A DNA stretch of 64,000 nt from Sporosarcina aquimarina (GTDB lineage: Bacteria > Bacillota > Bacilli > Bacillales_A > Planococcaceae). The stretch spans positions 1-64,000 of the forward strand of contig NZ_JACLBZ010000005.1 in assembly GCF_019748715.1 (NCBI RefSeq), read 5' to 3'. This document shows, piece by piece, positions 1 through 9,241 of the stretch. The notes under the pieces were generated by a model. That model made no database searches. It was not told where the DNA came from and worked only from the letters and a program-made list of their open reading frames with translations. The stretch's first letter is position 1; every line of letters starts with the position of its first letter. The translations under genes and the position numbers were made by a program.

Positions 1-2966
1 GTACCTTCAGCATATACGTTCACTGTTGCATCAGCTTCTAAGTCTGTTGCAATAAAGCCTGTATCAGACATAGTAGCATTATCTGCTACCAAAGCATCTG
101 GTGCTGTTGTGTCTGGATTTTCAGCAGGAGTTACATCAAACGTGAAACTATACTCACCTTCAAGCACTTTGCCATCTTTAGATTCAAGATTCTTACCTAA
201 AGTAATAACATTAGAAGGTAGTAATGTGTTTGGTCCTACAGTAATTTGAATTGTATTATCGTCAATACCATCTTCACTATCTACCAATTCGATAGCTGTG
301 CTTACAGGCAATGCTTTACCATTCAATGTATAGTTTGCAGGGTCTGTTGCACTACCAGTTCCAGTTAAAGCAACTGAATCAGTGAATGTGATGGTAATTG
401 TATCATTCTCTGCACCTTCAGTACCTGCCACAAGGTAAGTAGCTCCTGATTTCTTAACAGCAAAATTAGAAGCTTCAGTAACTTCTTTTTTGATTGTAAA
501 CGTCTTAGAAGTAGTTGCTGCAGTGTTTCCTACATCATCGGAAATCGACTTAACTACAACTGTCCAGTTTTCACTTCCGCCGTCATTCACAACAGTTTGT
601 GGTGTAGCTCCATCTCTTTCCACCCAATTAACTAAGAACTTGTTATCAATACCGTTATCAACAAGCTCTCCTACTTTTCCGATGAATGTACGAGTTTTGC
701 CATCTTTGTCTTTACCAATAAATTCAACTGTCGTTCTTGGAAGCTCTTCCTGACCTTGTGCAAGAGTCTCATCTTGTTCAGATCCATATAGTTTAATTGG
801 TTCATCCATTGTAACGACAAATTGTCCTTCAACATCTGCATTATTTACAGGCGTAATATCCGCGATTTCCGGGCTTGTAATATCTGGAGTATTTAATGCC
901 GAGCCAACATAGTTAAGGCTTAGATTGATATCTTCAGTATTTTTCTTGCCGTTTACTTCTGTTGTTACTTTATCTTTTTTAACTACCAAACGGTACTTAT
1001 CATTATAGTAGTTGTCTTTTGTTTCAGTAGTATCGTAAATTTCAGTCCAGTCCTGTTTAAGTGCAACTTTATACTGATTTACTTTACCAGGAATAGTAAC
1101 AACTTTAAACGGTACATTCTTCGTTCCTTCTGTTCCGTTTGCAAGTTTCCAAACATCGTTCTCTGCATCATAAACTTCTAAAGCGATACTTCCAGATGGG
1201 TCTGCTAGAGTAGCTGCTTTATCAAATGACACGCGGAATTGTTCTGGTGAATCAACGATTACAGATGCTTTAGCAACGTCGTTATTCTCAGCTACTGTAA
1301 AGTCAAGATTCTGTGTTGTGCCAATGTTGTTCTCATCACTGTTAGCGGCAAAATCATAGATTTTGGATACTTGTAAAGCATGTTTGCCTGGTTTGAAGTA
1401 ACCTAAACGGTCTGGATCTTCATTGTAACCATTGCCTAATGTAAGTGTTGCCAGATGACGCTCATCAACAAATTGCTTAGCCTCGTGATCAAAGTAGAAC
1501 TGGCCTGGTGCTACAGTGAAATGTGTTGTTTCTTTATATTTCCCATCGATTAAATACGTAGCCTTATCAACAGGCTCTGAGAACTTAACAACTAGCTTGT
1601 TTTGTCCTTCAGGAGTAACGGAAGTTACATTTGGCGTACGCGCATCAACAAATTTGAATGCAACGTCAGAAACTGTTTCTTTTCCAAGTGAGTTTTCTAC
1701 AGTTGAAACTACTTGTACATCAGAGTTATCCGTTAGGAATTCATCTCTTTTTAAAACAGCAATAACAGTTTTATTGTTTGGTCCTGGTAAGAAACCAACG
1801 ACTTCTTTTTCTGTAGCTCCTTGAGTGACTGCAACATTATCTTTAAGAACGTCTGTTAGACGGCCTTGTGCATCCGTTTCAATAAACTGAGCTAAAGAAA
1901 CAGGTTTATCAAATGTCAATGTTACACGGTCAGCTTCGTTTGAGTTTGCAGCTGTTAAGTTAACTGAATCTACTTCAGTTGAGCCTGATGCTTCAAATTT
2001 GACAGTTCCAACTCCTACTACTTGACCAATTAGATCCTTGTAGTCGCCAGAAGCTTCAATAATTTGAGCGTCAATTTTTGCTGTCATGCCTTGAGCATAG
2101 AACTCGGAGCGAAGAACGACAGTCGCTTTACCATTTTGGATAGTTGCACGTTTTTGTGCTAACTGACCATAGGTAGTATTTAGATCCAAAACAATATCAT
2201 TTGCATTCGTATCTACTTGTCCTGTAACTTTATCAACAAGTGAGAACGTTACGGTTGTGTTATCGTGACCATCTGCTTCGATTGTACTCTTAGCAGGTGT
2301 TACTTCCAAATTCCAAAGATCTGTTACTGCCGGTGTTGTAAACGTAGCAGTTAGATTCTCAAGAGTTTCACCATCAACATGAAGATCTTTAACTACCACT
2401 GTATAATTCTTGCCATATTCTAGGCCGGAGATATCAAGTTTCACAGTTTTCTGGTCGTCAGATAGATTCGCAGAATTTACTTTTGCTCCGTCGATTGAGA
2501 AGTTAGCTGCAGTAGCTGTATCAACAGCTTTGTTGAATGTTACTTCAACAGTTGTCTTGTTAATCGCACTTACCGATTCAACTTTCAAATCACCTGCAGG
2601 AGCAATAACATTACCGTCCTTATCCAATACAGTACCTTCTGGAGTAAGTGTAACGTTATTATCTTCTTGGAACTTATCTTGATTTACAGCAGCTTCAAGT
2701 AACTGATCTGAAGGTAAAAGCATTGCAGAAGCTGCATATACTGTACCAGAAGTTGCTAGATAAGCATTACTGTTTAACAACCAAACCTTCTTATCAGCAT
2801 TTGAAAGGTTTTTAAATTCTGTTTTACTAACGAAATCACCTGTTTTAATATCGTAAATACCTGTCTTAGCAACGGCAGCAGGCGTTTCAGCAGCCAATGC
2901 AGCAGCAGGCGTTAGTGCTGATGCAGCTAAAGCAGCACCTAACGTAACTTTTAGAGCTTTCTTCAT
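1..2966 (-). CDS. S-layer-like secreted Ig-repeat protein, 3' end missing
   Basis: The reading frame stays open from the ATG at 2966 to the left window edge, about 988 codons, so the C-terminus is not seen. GGAGGT precedes the ATG at good distance. The N-terminus MKKALKVTLGAALAASALTP... is a signal peptide ending near ALAA-ET. Many beta-sandwich segments follow with motifs such as VEVTFNKAVD, VTLTFDKPVS and LVVKFSEPVD, typical of the Ig-like (SbsA/Big type) domains of S-layer proteins. No SLH domains follow the signal peptide, unlike the gene upstream at 3072-6584. It lies 105 bp downstream of that gene in the same direction, and a hairpin at 3016-3051 separates them. It is probably a second surface-layer or cell-surface protein. 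How it is anchored is unknown, and SLH domains could lie in the missing C-terminus. Confidence 0.85.
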   Translation of the reverse strand, partial: MKKALKVTLGAALAASALTPAAALAAETPAAVAKTGIYDIKTGDFVSKTEFKNLSNADKKVWLLNSNAYLATSGTVYAASAMLLPSDQLLEAAVNQDKFQEDNNVTLTPEGTVLDKDGNVIAPAGDLKVESVSAINKTTVEVTFNKAVDTATAANFSIDGAKVNSANLSDDQKTVKLDISGLEYGKNYTVVVKDLHVDGETLENLTATFTTPAVTDLWNLEVTPAKSTIEADGHDNTTVTFSLVDKVTGQVDTNANDIVLDLNTTYGQLAQKRATIQNGKATVVLRSEFYAQGMTAKIDAQIIEASGDYKDLIGQVVGVGTVKFEASGSTEVDSVNLTAANSNEADRVTLTFDKPVSLAQFIETDAQGRLTDVLKDNVAVTQGATEKEVVGFLPGPNNKTVIAVLKRDEFLTDNSDVQVVSTVENSLGKETVSDVAFKFVDARTPNVTSVTPEGQNKLVVKFSEPVDKATYLIDGKYKETTHFTVAPGQFYFDHEAKQFVDERHLATLTLGNGYNEDPDRLGYFKPGKHALQVSKIYDFAANSDENNIGTTQNLDFTVAENNDVAKASVIVDSPEQFRVSFDKAATLADPSGSIALEVYDAENDVWKLANGTEGTKNVPFKVVTIPGKVNQYKVALKQDWTEIYDTTETKDNYYNDKYRLVVKKDKVTTEVNGKKNTEDINLSLNYVGSALNTPDITSPEIADITPVNNADVEGQFVVTMDEPIKLYGSEQDETLAQGQEELPRTTVEFIGKDKDGKTRTFIGKVGELVDNGIDNKFLVNWVERDGATPQTVVNDGGSENWTVVVKSISDDVGNTAATTSKTFTIKKEVTEASNFAVKKSGATYLVAGTEGAENDTITITFTDSVALTGTGSATDPANYTLNGKALPVSTAIELVDSEDGIDDNTIQITVGPNTLLPSNVITLGKNLESKDGKVLEGEYSFTFDVTPAENPDTTAPDALVADNATMSDTGFIATDLEADATVNVYAEG

Positions 2967-3015
2967 TAAAATACCTCCAAGTTTCTCACATATATTTTTA
3001 TCATTATTAAACTTG

Positions 3016-3051
3016 AAGTCTAAAGGGGCGCTTATAGGCCCCGATAGACTT
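3016..3051 (-). terminator. Intergenic hairpin between the two S-layer genes
   Basis: AAGTCTA and GGGGC pair with GCCCC and TAGACTT around a short loop. The hairpin lies 20 bp past the stop of the 1170-residue S-layer gene. It lacks a good U-tract on the minus strand, so it may act as a partial terminator or an mRNA 3'-end stabiliser that sets the ratio of the two S-layer products rather than as a full stop. Confidence 0.55.
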
Positions 3052-3071
3052 TCAGTTTGCGTTAATTATAA

Positions 3072-6000
3072 TTAGCGAAGGTCAACTTTGATTGCAGTTT
3101 CGCCTGTTTTTTCTTTACCATCAACTGTGTACTTTACAACAACTTTGTTGAAATCACCGAAGAAATCATCTTCAGCTTTAGTGAAAGTAAATTTACCATC
3201 AGTAACAGTTGCAGTTACAGTCTCTGGTCCATCTTCTTTACCAGTGAAAGTCATTGTTACTTCAGAAACACCAGCATCAGCGATTGTGCCTTGGATATCA
3301 TAAGATACTGCTCCAGCAAATGTTTGAGCCAAAATGTTTGCAGATTCAGCTTTAACTGTAGTGAAAGTAATTTCACCTGGGTTTTCAGCTTTCAACTCAG
3401 CAATTTTAGTTTCTGCAGCTTCAAGTCGATCAACAGTTGATTTTGTAACTTGGTCCTTCTGTGCAGTTGTCAATGCATCGTAAGCTTTACGTGCTTCGTT
3501 CACAGCTGTTTCGTTTGCAAGCGTGATGTCTGCAACTGCTGGAAGTGCATTGATTTTAGAAATTACGTTAGAAACTGCTGGGTCAGCATTTGTCTGCTGA
3601 TCCTTCAGACGATCATACTCCGCTTTTGAAACTTTCTCATAAACAAAGTACTTAGCGAACTGAGAGTTCTTTTCGTCGTAAAGAACAGTAACTTTGATGT
3701 TCTCGCCACGTAGATCACTCATTGCTTTTGTAGAGATGTCTGTTTTGTCTGTTGCATTTAGGATTAAACCGCTGTTAACAAGACGAGCTGTAGTTCCGTC
3801 AACAAATGTAACTTCTTTACGGCCAGTGTCTACGCTATCCACGATTAGATCTTTCTTGACGAATGAAGAAGATGCTGCAGTAATGTTGTCGACTGTTCCT
3901 TTGTTGTCTTTATCGAAACGAAGAACAACTACTGAACCTTTATCTAGGTTGTCATAACGCACATCGTCCACTTTGTAAGTTTCTTTTGAACCGTTAACAA
4001 ATGCTGTGATCTCAACAACTTCTTTGTCAGAGTTGCGAAGTACATTTGTAATCAATGCAGCTTCATCAACTGTATCTTGCGCACTTGTTTCTTTAATGAC
4101 TAGAGCGATTACTTCGCCATCTTCATTGTAGACGTAGTAAGAAGAAATGATGTCAGAGCCTTTGTAGTCGCCCCAAGTTGTAACTTTTACATCTTTCTCG
4201 TCAATTACACCGTTGCTGCTAGCTTTCTTCGCATCAAATACAACTGTACTGCTTTGAAGTTTCTTACCGCCAACATAGCTGTCTTTCGCTTCAACAGTTT
4301 TATCCGAAGTACCGAATCCACCATTTTTAGATGAAGTGCTAGTAAAGAATTCAAGTTCTTTAACTGCATTTGAATCATCCAACTTGAAGTTTACAACTGT
4401 GCTAGCTGCTTTAAGGCTAATTGTTTCTTTTACTCCAGTGCCGCTTGTCAATACGATATCGCTATTGTTGCCGCCTGCAAGAGATACTTCATACTCTTTT
4501 GCGTCTTTTGCGTTTTTCTTGATCGTGTAGTCTACACCGTTAATCGTAATTTTCTTAAGTGTTTCTAATTCAACTTGGTAAAGTTTGTCTTTGCCGTCTT
4601 GGTCAACAGTTTCAAATTGAGCAACTGCTTTGTTAAAGTCGATTTTTGTCTTGATATCTTCAGTCAAGATTGAAGTTTTCGTATTCTTAATTACGTCTGC
4701 AGTGTCTCCGCCCACGTATACTAAGTTGCCTGCACGGTCAAGATACAATGAAACTTCTCCTGCTGCTTGAAGTTCTTCAGCAGAGTCTTCGTCAATGTAT
4801 TCTAGTTTGTTTTTATCATTCAAGTAGACTGCTTTTGCATAGTCTTTCTTCGCATACTTGTCGTTGTCTTTTGCATTGTGAACGAAGTCATATGTTTTTC
4901 CATCTACGCGAATTGCTTCATAGAATGTATCAGTGATTTTACCTGTAACTGTTTTGTTGTATACTTCAGCAAATCCGTCTTTATCGTTCGCATCGTTGCT
5001 GAAGAATAAAACGTCACCTTTTTTAAGGTCATCGAGGCTGATAACTTTACCGTCTTTAATGATCGTAGCGTCTTTTGCGTTGAATGAACCAGCAGTATCG
5101 CCTTCAATACCTACGACTTCTTTGTCTTCAACTTTATCGACAACTAAGAATTCGTTTAGGCTATATGCGCCAACATATTCGATGTCGCCAGCTTTGTCAT
5201 ATCCGACTTTAGCGAAGTTGTATCTTTTACCAACAAGTTCACTTGGAATTTTACCGTTATCTGTCGTGACTTTTTTACCATCGATATAAATTTCGAATTT
5301 TTTATTGCTGTCTTTTTCATTACGGTACGTATCATCAGTGATGTCGTACTTTTTATCTTCTGTAAGAAGTTTAACTGCATCTACTTTATCGATTTCTATT
5401 GAATCGTATTTTGCAGTAGCTGATTGGATTTCGTATTTAACCAATTCTTTCTCGCCGTTGTACCAAACACGTACTAGTTCACCTAATGCAGCTTGGTAAT
5501 CAAAGTCTTCGTCTTTAAGTACTTTAATAGTTACAGAAGCGCCTGTTTTATCGTCAACAGCTGTGAATTTTTTGTTTTCAACATCAATGTCAGTAATACG
5601 TGATTCAGAGAAATTCGGACGATTGAATGTGAATGTTAAAAGTTCATTGTTTGCTTTTACGGAAACTGCATAGTCTGTTACATATTTTAGGACGTTTGCA
5701 TTTTCATACGATTGGAATAGTTCAACTTGTGCACTCTTACCATCCGCTGCAAGTTTCACTGCTTTCACACCGTAAGACTCACCAGATTTCGCATCTTTGA
5801 TTGAGATATCAGAAGGCTCAAGACCTGTTGTAACCGGTCTGCTGAAATCAATTTGCAAGAATTGGTTCGTATCGTTAAGACCCTCGACACTAAGAATACG
5901 CAATGTTAGAGCTTCTTCATTCAGGCTAGCTGTTCTGTGTAGGAATGAAGCGAACTGTCCACGAGTAGTCGTTCCTTTTGGGTTGAAAACTGGTGCAGCT

Positions 6001-6584
6001 GGGTTTGTGATATCGTAAAAGTCTAATACGTCGATATATGGTTGTGCTTCAGCTTTAGCTGATTTAAGGTCTGTTACATCACGTTTGAAATCTTCCGCTT
6101 TAACCTTTTCAACAAGGTCTGTTTCGTGAATTGCATCGTATGCACGCACAAGAACTAAAGCCATGTTTTCACGAGTGATGTTTCCTGTAGGGTCCAATTT
6201 ACCATTGTTTCCTTGGAATACACCGTGATCCGCAACTAATGCTGCATATTGTAGCAATTCGTTGTTGGAATCAGCTGTTAGGTCAGTGAAACGCATGTTT
6301 GATTTGTAATCTGTTGGCACTGAATTTCCAAGAGATACAAGCCATTTCCCCATCATTTTAACAACGTCAGAGCGTGATAATGTTTTGTTTGGTTGGAAAG
6401 AACCATCTTGGTATCCTGAAATGATTCCCAATTCCGAAAGTGCATCGATTGCCACTTCGTGTGTGTTACCTTTTGTGTCATTGAATTCTGCCGCGCTTGC
6501 AATTGGCGCTACTGCAGATGCAACTAGTGCAGCTGATGCAGCTCCTACTATAAACTTGCGATACTTCGTTGGTTGGTTAGCCAT
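3072..6584 (-). CDS. SLH-domain S-layer protein (1170 aa)
   Basis: Starts MANQPTKYRKFIVGAASAAL with a signal peptide cleaved near IASAA. Three SLH domains follow at about residues 33-75, 98-150 and 166-220, marked by the motifs LSRSDVVK, ITRENMAL and TTRGQFAS, which bind the secondary cell-wall polymer. The remaining roughly 930 residues are lysine/aspartate/valine-rich beta-type repeats and a helical stretch near residues 1010-1070, ending in an Ig-like domain. Size and layout match the main S-layer proteins of Lysinibacillus and Sporosarcina. The RBS GAGGAGG lies 8 nt before the ATG, and a near-consensus sigma-A promoter lies about 80 bp upstream. This is most likely the main S-layer lattice protein. 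Confidence 0.93.
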   Translation of the reverse strand: MANQPTKYRKFIVGAASAALVASAVAPIASAAEFNDTKGNTHEVAIDALSELGIISGYQDGSFQPNKTLSRSDVVKMMGKWLVSLGNSVPTDYKSNMRFTDLTADSNNELLQYAALVADHGVFQGNNGKLDPTGNITRENMALVLVRAYDAIHETDLVEKVKAEDFKRDVTDLKSAKAEAQPYIDVLDFYDITNPAAPVFNPKGTTTRGQFASFLHRTASLNEEALTLRILSVEGLNDTNQFLQIDFSRPVTTGLEPSDISIKDAKSGESYGVKAVKLAADGKSAQVELFQSYENANVLKYVTDYAVSVKANNELLTFTFNRPNFSESRITDIDVENKKFTAVDDKTGASVTIKVLKDEDFDYQAALGELVRVWYNGEKELVKYEIQSATAKYDSIEIDKVDAVKLLTEDKKYDITDDTYRNEKDSNKKFEIYIDGKKVTTDNGKIPSELVGKRYNFAKVGYDKAGDIEYVGAYSLNEFLVVDKVEDKEVVGIEGDTAGSFNAKDATIIKDGKVISLDDLKKGDVLFFSNDANDKDGFAEVYNKTVTGKITDTFYEAIRVDGKTYDFVHNAKDNDKYAKKDYAKAVYLNDKNKLEYIDEDSAEELQAAGEVSLYLDRAGNLVYVGGDTADVIKNTKTSILTEDIKTKIDFNKAVAQFETVDQDGKDKLYQVELETLKKITINGVDYTIKKNAKDAKEYEVSLAGGNNSDIVLTSGTGVKETISLKAASTVVNFKLDDSNAVKELEFFTSTSSKNGGFGTSDKTVEAKDSYVGGKKLQSSTVVFDAKKASSNGVIDEKDVKVTTWGDYKGSDIISSYYVYNEDGEVIALVIKETSAQDTVDEAALITNVLRNSDKEVVEITAFVNGSKETYKVDDVRYDNLDKGSVVVLRFDKDNKGTVDNITAASSSFVKKDLIVDSVDTGRKEVTFVDGTTARLVNSGLILNATDKTDISTKAMSDLRGENIKVTVLYDEKNSQFAKYFVYEKVSKAEYDRLKDQQTNADPAVSNVISKINALPAVADITLANETAVNEARKAYDALTTAQKDQVTKSTVDRLEAAETKIAELKAENPGEITFTTVKAESANILAQTFAGAVSYDIQGTIADAGVSEVTMTFTGKEDGPETVTATVTDGKFTFTKAEDDFFGDFNKVVVKYTVDGKEKTGETAIKVDLR

Positions 6585-6665
6585 TGAATAATTTCCTCCT
6601 CTTAGGTCTCTCTGTTTTTGCCGTAATACTACCTATGTATGAAAGTAGCAGGCATTACACAGTAA

Positions 6666-6694
6666 AGTATAGATAAGAACGGTAAAGATGTCAA
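6666..6694 (-). promoter_or_regulatory. Strong sigma-A promoter of the S-layer gene
   Basis: On the minus strand TTGACA (6689-6694) and TATACT (6666-6671) are separated by exactly 17 bp. The start site should fall near 6659, giving a leader of about 75 nt before the ATG at 6584. Near-consensus boxes fit the very high expression needed for an S-layer protein. Confidence 0.8.
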
Positions 6695-6847
6695 TTGAAT
6701 TCTGGAAAGTTTGCTAGTTTCCTAACAAACATCGACAAATCTTTTTTGCCGCAACTTCTATTCTACCAAGAAAACTAGAAGATGCAAGTATTTGTCAACA
6801 TGTTCTTAAAATTGTTTGTTTAAATCTTGGCTGGAACCTATGAATAC

Positions 6848-6886
6848 AAAAAGGCTTGAACAGATGGGAACTGTTCAAGCCTTTTT
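6848..6886 (-). terminator. Intrinsic terminator downstream of tagA
   Basis: AAAAAGGCTTGAACA pairs with TGTTCAAGCCTTTTT around a 9-nt loop, and runs of A and T on the two sides make it work in both directions. It closes the wecC-tagA operon and insulates it from the S-layer promoter. The rest of the 6595-7006 gap holds the S-layer promoter and leader and nothing else I recognise. Confidence 0.85.
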
Positions 6887-7006
6887 GTTGCGGTCAACCA
6901 ACCGTTACGCTTCGCGTGGCATTGTATTATATGCTGAGAGAAAATTATCCTTACACTTCCGTATTCTATCATTGAGTTTACTAGATTACAAGATACTTTT
7001 CGTAGA

Positions 7007-7720
7007 TTACTTTTGTTTTTGTAAAACTTCCAATAAAAACTTCGGCAAGTTCATTTGCCGTTTGATCCGGCTTGGTTCTAGCAGCAATCGGTATAACCAT
7101 TCAGCTCCTGCTTTTTGGAATGCGACAGGTGCGCGTTTGATATTGCCGGCCAGTACATCGAATGAGCCGCCGACTCCTTGGTAGAGAGTCGGGTTCAGTT
7201 GATTTCGATGTTGTACAATCCATTGTTCTTGTTTGGGTGATCCCATTGCGACGAACAGGATGTCAGGCTGGGCTTTGTTGATGGTTTCCAGTACGACTTG
7301 AGTATCTTTTTCGTAGCCATGTTGTACACCGGCGATTTGGATGTTTGGATGTAGTTCTTGTAATCTAGCAGCTGCTGCGTCGGCTACTCCGGGTTTGGCG
7401 CCGTAGAGGAAGATTCGTTTTCCTCTTTTGGCTGCCTCTTGTACGATACGGTCCATCATGTCGATGCCGGTGACGCGTGATTTGATCTGGCCCTTTTTCA
7501 GCTTGGACGCGAGGATGACGCCGATGCCATCCGGGATTTGGAATTCCGCTCGGTTGAGCAAGGCTTTCAGTTCGGCGTCTTCTTTCGCTTTCATAAGCTT
7601 TTCAGGATTGATCGCGACGACGAGGGATTTTTTTCCCTCATCTATATTCGCGAACACTTTTGGGATCAGTTCGTCGTAGTTTTCGGTATTGACAGAAACG
7701 CCTAGAATTTCTTCTTTCAT
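7007..7720 (-). CDS. tagA: WecG/TagA-family N-acetylmannosaminyltransferase
   Basis: A 237-residue WecG/TagA/CpsF glycosyltransferase. Seen: IPDGIGVILASK, RVTGIDMM, IFLYGAKPGVA, LFVAMGSPKQEQWI and GVGGSFDVLAG, the conserved blocks of the family. These enzymes add ManNAc from UDP-ManNAc to undecaprenyl-PP-GlcNAc at the inner membrane face, the committed step of wall teichoic acid or related wall-polymer linkage units. The start at 7720 is chosen because its ATG overlaps the upstream wecC stop as ATGA; the frame runs further upstream but has no support there. The pairing with UDP-ManNAc dehydrogenase, and SLH genes next door, suggests a role in the ManNAc-containing polymer that anchors the S-layer (inference). 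Confidence 0.87.
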   Translation of the reverse strand: MKEEILGVSVNTENYDELIPKVFANIDEGKKSLVVAINPEKLMKAKEDAELKALLNRAEFQIPDGIGVILASKLKKGQIKSRVTGIDMMDRIVQEAAKRGKRIFLYGAKPGVADAAAARLQELHPNIQIAGVQHGYEKDTQVVLETINKAQPDILFVAMGSPKQEQWIVQHRNQLNPTLYQGVGGSFDVLAGNIKRAPVAFQKAGAEWLYRLLLEPSRIKRQMNLPKFLLEVLQKQK

Positions 7721-9009
7721 GAGTGAAGTTGCCCTTCTTTTTTGCCGTCCCCTAGTTTGAAGAAGCGATATTCCGCTTGCTCCCACTTATCAGGGTTGAG
7801 GGCGTTTTTCGTGTCGAGCATCATCGGTCTTGGTTGTTTCGTTTGCAGGCTCGCCGGGTTGAGCTGTTTGAATTCGTCATGATCGGTAGTTAATAGAAGA
7901 AGATCGGCATGTTGGATTGCTTCTTCTAGTGTTGCCGTTTGCGTTGCGTGCTGCAGTTGCTTGATGTGTGGATCGAAAGAAGTGACTTCGATACCCAGTT
8001 CTTGCAGCGACTCAATGACTTTCGTTGCCGGGCTTTCGCGCATGTCGTCGACGTTGCCTTTGAATGCAAGTCCGAGAACCGCCACTTTGCCGTTTTCGAT
8101 GCCGTAGTCTTCTAATAATTTCTGTGCTCTCTTAGCTGTGTACATCGGCATGCCGTCGTTTGTCAGGCGTGCTTTTTTAATGATGTCCGCTTTATCCGGT
8201 GCCAGTTCGACAAGGAACCATGGATCGACCGCGATGCAGTGTCCCCCAACGCCTGGTCCTGGTGTATGGATGTTGACGCGTGGATGGAAGTTCGCGAACT
8301 TGATCGCTTCCCAAATGTCCACGTCGATGCCTTCTGCGATTTTCGCTAGTTCATTCGCGAACGCGATGTTGACGTCGCGGTAGGTGTTTTCCATTACTTT
8401 GACGAGTTCCGCTGTGGTAGCGTCTGTCAGGTGAATCGTGCCTTGTACGAACGCTTGGTACAACTCCTTCGTCAGTTCTGCTGATTTCGGGTTGATGCCC
8501 CCTACGATACGGTCGTTGTTGACAAGTTCTTCGAAGATCTTGCCTGGGATGACGCGTTCTGGTGAATGGGAGACGAACAGTTCTTCACCAAGGATCAGAC
8601 CCGTTTTGCGTAGTTCCGGCAGCATGACGTTTTCGACCGTTTTTGGTGGGACGGTAGATTCCAGAATGACGAGTGCGCCTTTTTTGACGTATGGCACGAT
8701 GGATGCCGTCGCTTGGCGGATGAATTCTAGATTTGCCGTGTTGTCAGGGTTGATTGGCGACGGAACGGCGATGATGTAGACATCCGCTTCTACTGGCGTC
8801 GCCGAAGCTGTGAAGTGTCCTTCATCCACTGCTTGTTCGAGACGTTGTTGCAGACCATTTTCTTCTATATGTAGTTGTTTATTGTTGATGAGTTTCACCG
8901 CGCGTTCGTTTTTATCCACGCCGTGTACTTGTAGGCCGCTGTTCGCGAACATGACAGCAGTTGGCAGGCCGATGTAGCCGAGACCGACCACGCATAGTTT
9001 CTTTTGCAT
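7717..9009 (-). CDS. wecC: UDP-N-acetyl-D-mannosamine dehydrogenase
   Basis: A 430-residue UDP-glucose/GDP-mannose dehydrogenase family enzyme that oxidises UDP-ManNAc to UDP-ManNAc-uronic acid with NAD. Seen: the N-terminal Rossmann motif CVVGLGYIGLP, the substrate motif HSPERVIPG, and the catalytic cysteine in GPGVGGHCIAVDPWFL. WecC-type ManNAc specificity is inferred from the motif set and from tagA (overlapping by 4 bp) and mnaA in the window. The start at 9009 is chosen because MQKKLCVVGLGYIG matches the family N-terminus and AAGGTAG lies 8 nt upstream. The extra 47 codons upstream come from a degraded GC-rich repeat. Confidence 0.88.
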   Translation of the reverse strand: MQKKLCVVGLGYIGLPTAVMFANSGLQVHGVDKNERAVKLINNKQLHIEENGLQQRLEQAVDEGHFTASATPVEADVYIIAVPSPINPDNTANLEFIRQATASIVPYVKKGALVILESTVPPKTVENVMLPELRKTGLILGEELFVSHSPERVIPGKIFEELVNNDRIVGGINPKSAELTKELYQAFVQGTIHLTDATTAELVKVMENTYRDVNIAFANELAKIAEGIDVDIWEAIKFANFHPRVNIHTPGPGVGGHCIAVDPWFLVELAPDKADIIKKARLTNDGMPMYTAKRAQKLLEDYGIENGKVAVLGLAFKGNVDDMRESPATKVIESLQELGIEVTSFDPHIKQLQHATQTATLEEAIQHADLLLLTTDHDEFKQLNPASLQTKQPRPMMLDTKNALNPDKWEQAEYRFFKLGDGKKEGQLHS

Positions 9010-9011
9010 AA

Positions 9012-9128
9012 TGTATTCTACCTTCGCTTTCCGTGGGATCGTCTCCAGGGTCTGCACTACAGATGGGATGCTTTCCGAGCATAAGCGCAACGTTGCAAGC
9101 ACATCTTCCGCTTCGACCCTAAAGAATG
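9012..9128. repeat. Degraded copy of the GC-rich intergenic repeat
   Basis: The stretch CTACAGATGGGATGCTTTCC and the following CTTCCGCT resemble the short repeat at 52139-52205, and through it the arms of the composite elements at 38.4, 46.9 and 59.9 kb. It lies directly upstream of wecC, so the wecC leader is probably made of repeat sequence. Confidence 0.55.
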
Positions 9129-9209
9129 TATGAGGAGATATTTTGCCCACACTGTTTAGAGTAAGTAAAAATTAAAGAAAAACATTCATGTTTATATTGA
9201 CATCTACAT

Positions 9210-9239
9210 AGTATACCAAGTTATTGACTTACCGACCAA
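9210..9239 (-). promoter_or_regulatory. Putative sigma-A promoter of wecC-tagA
   Basis: TTGGTC (9234-9239) and TATACT (9210-9215) are 18 bp apart on the minus strand, about 200 bp upstream of wecC and just past the stop of the S41 peptidase gene. Confidence 0.5.
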
Positions 9240-9241
9240 TT

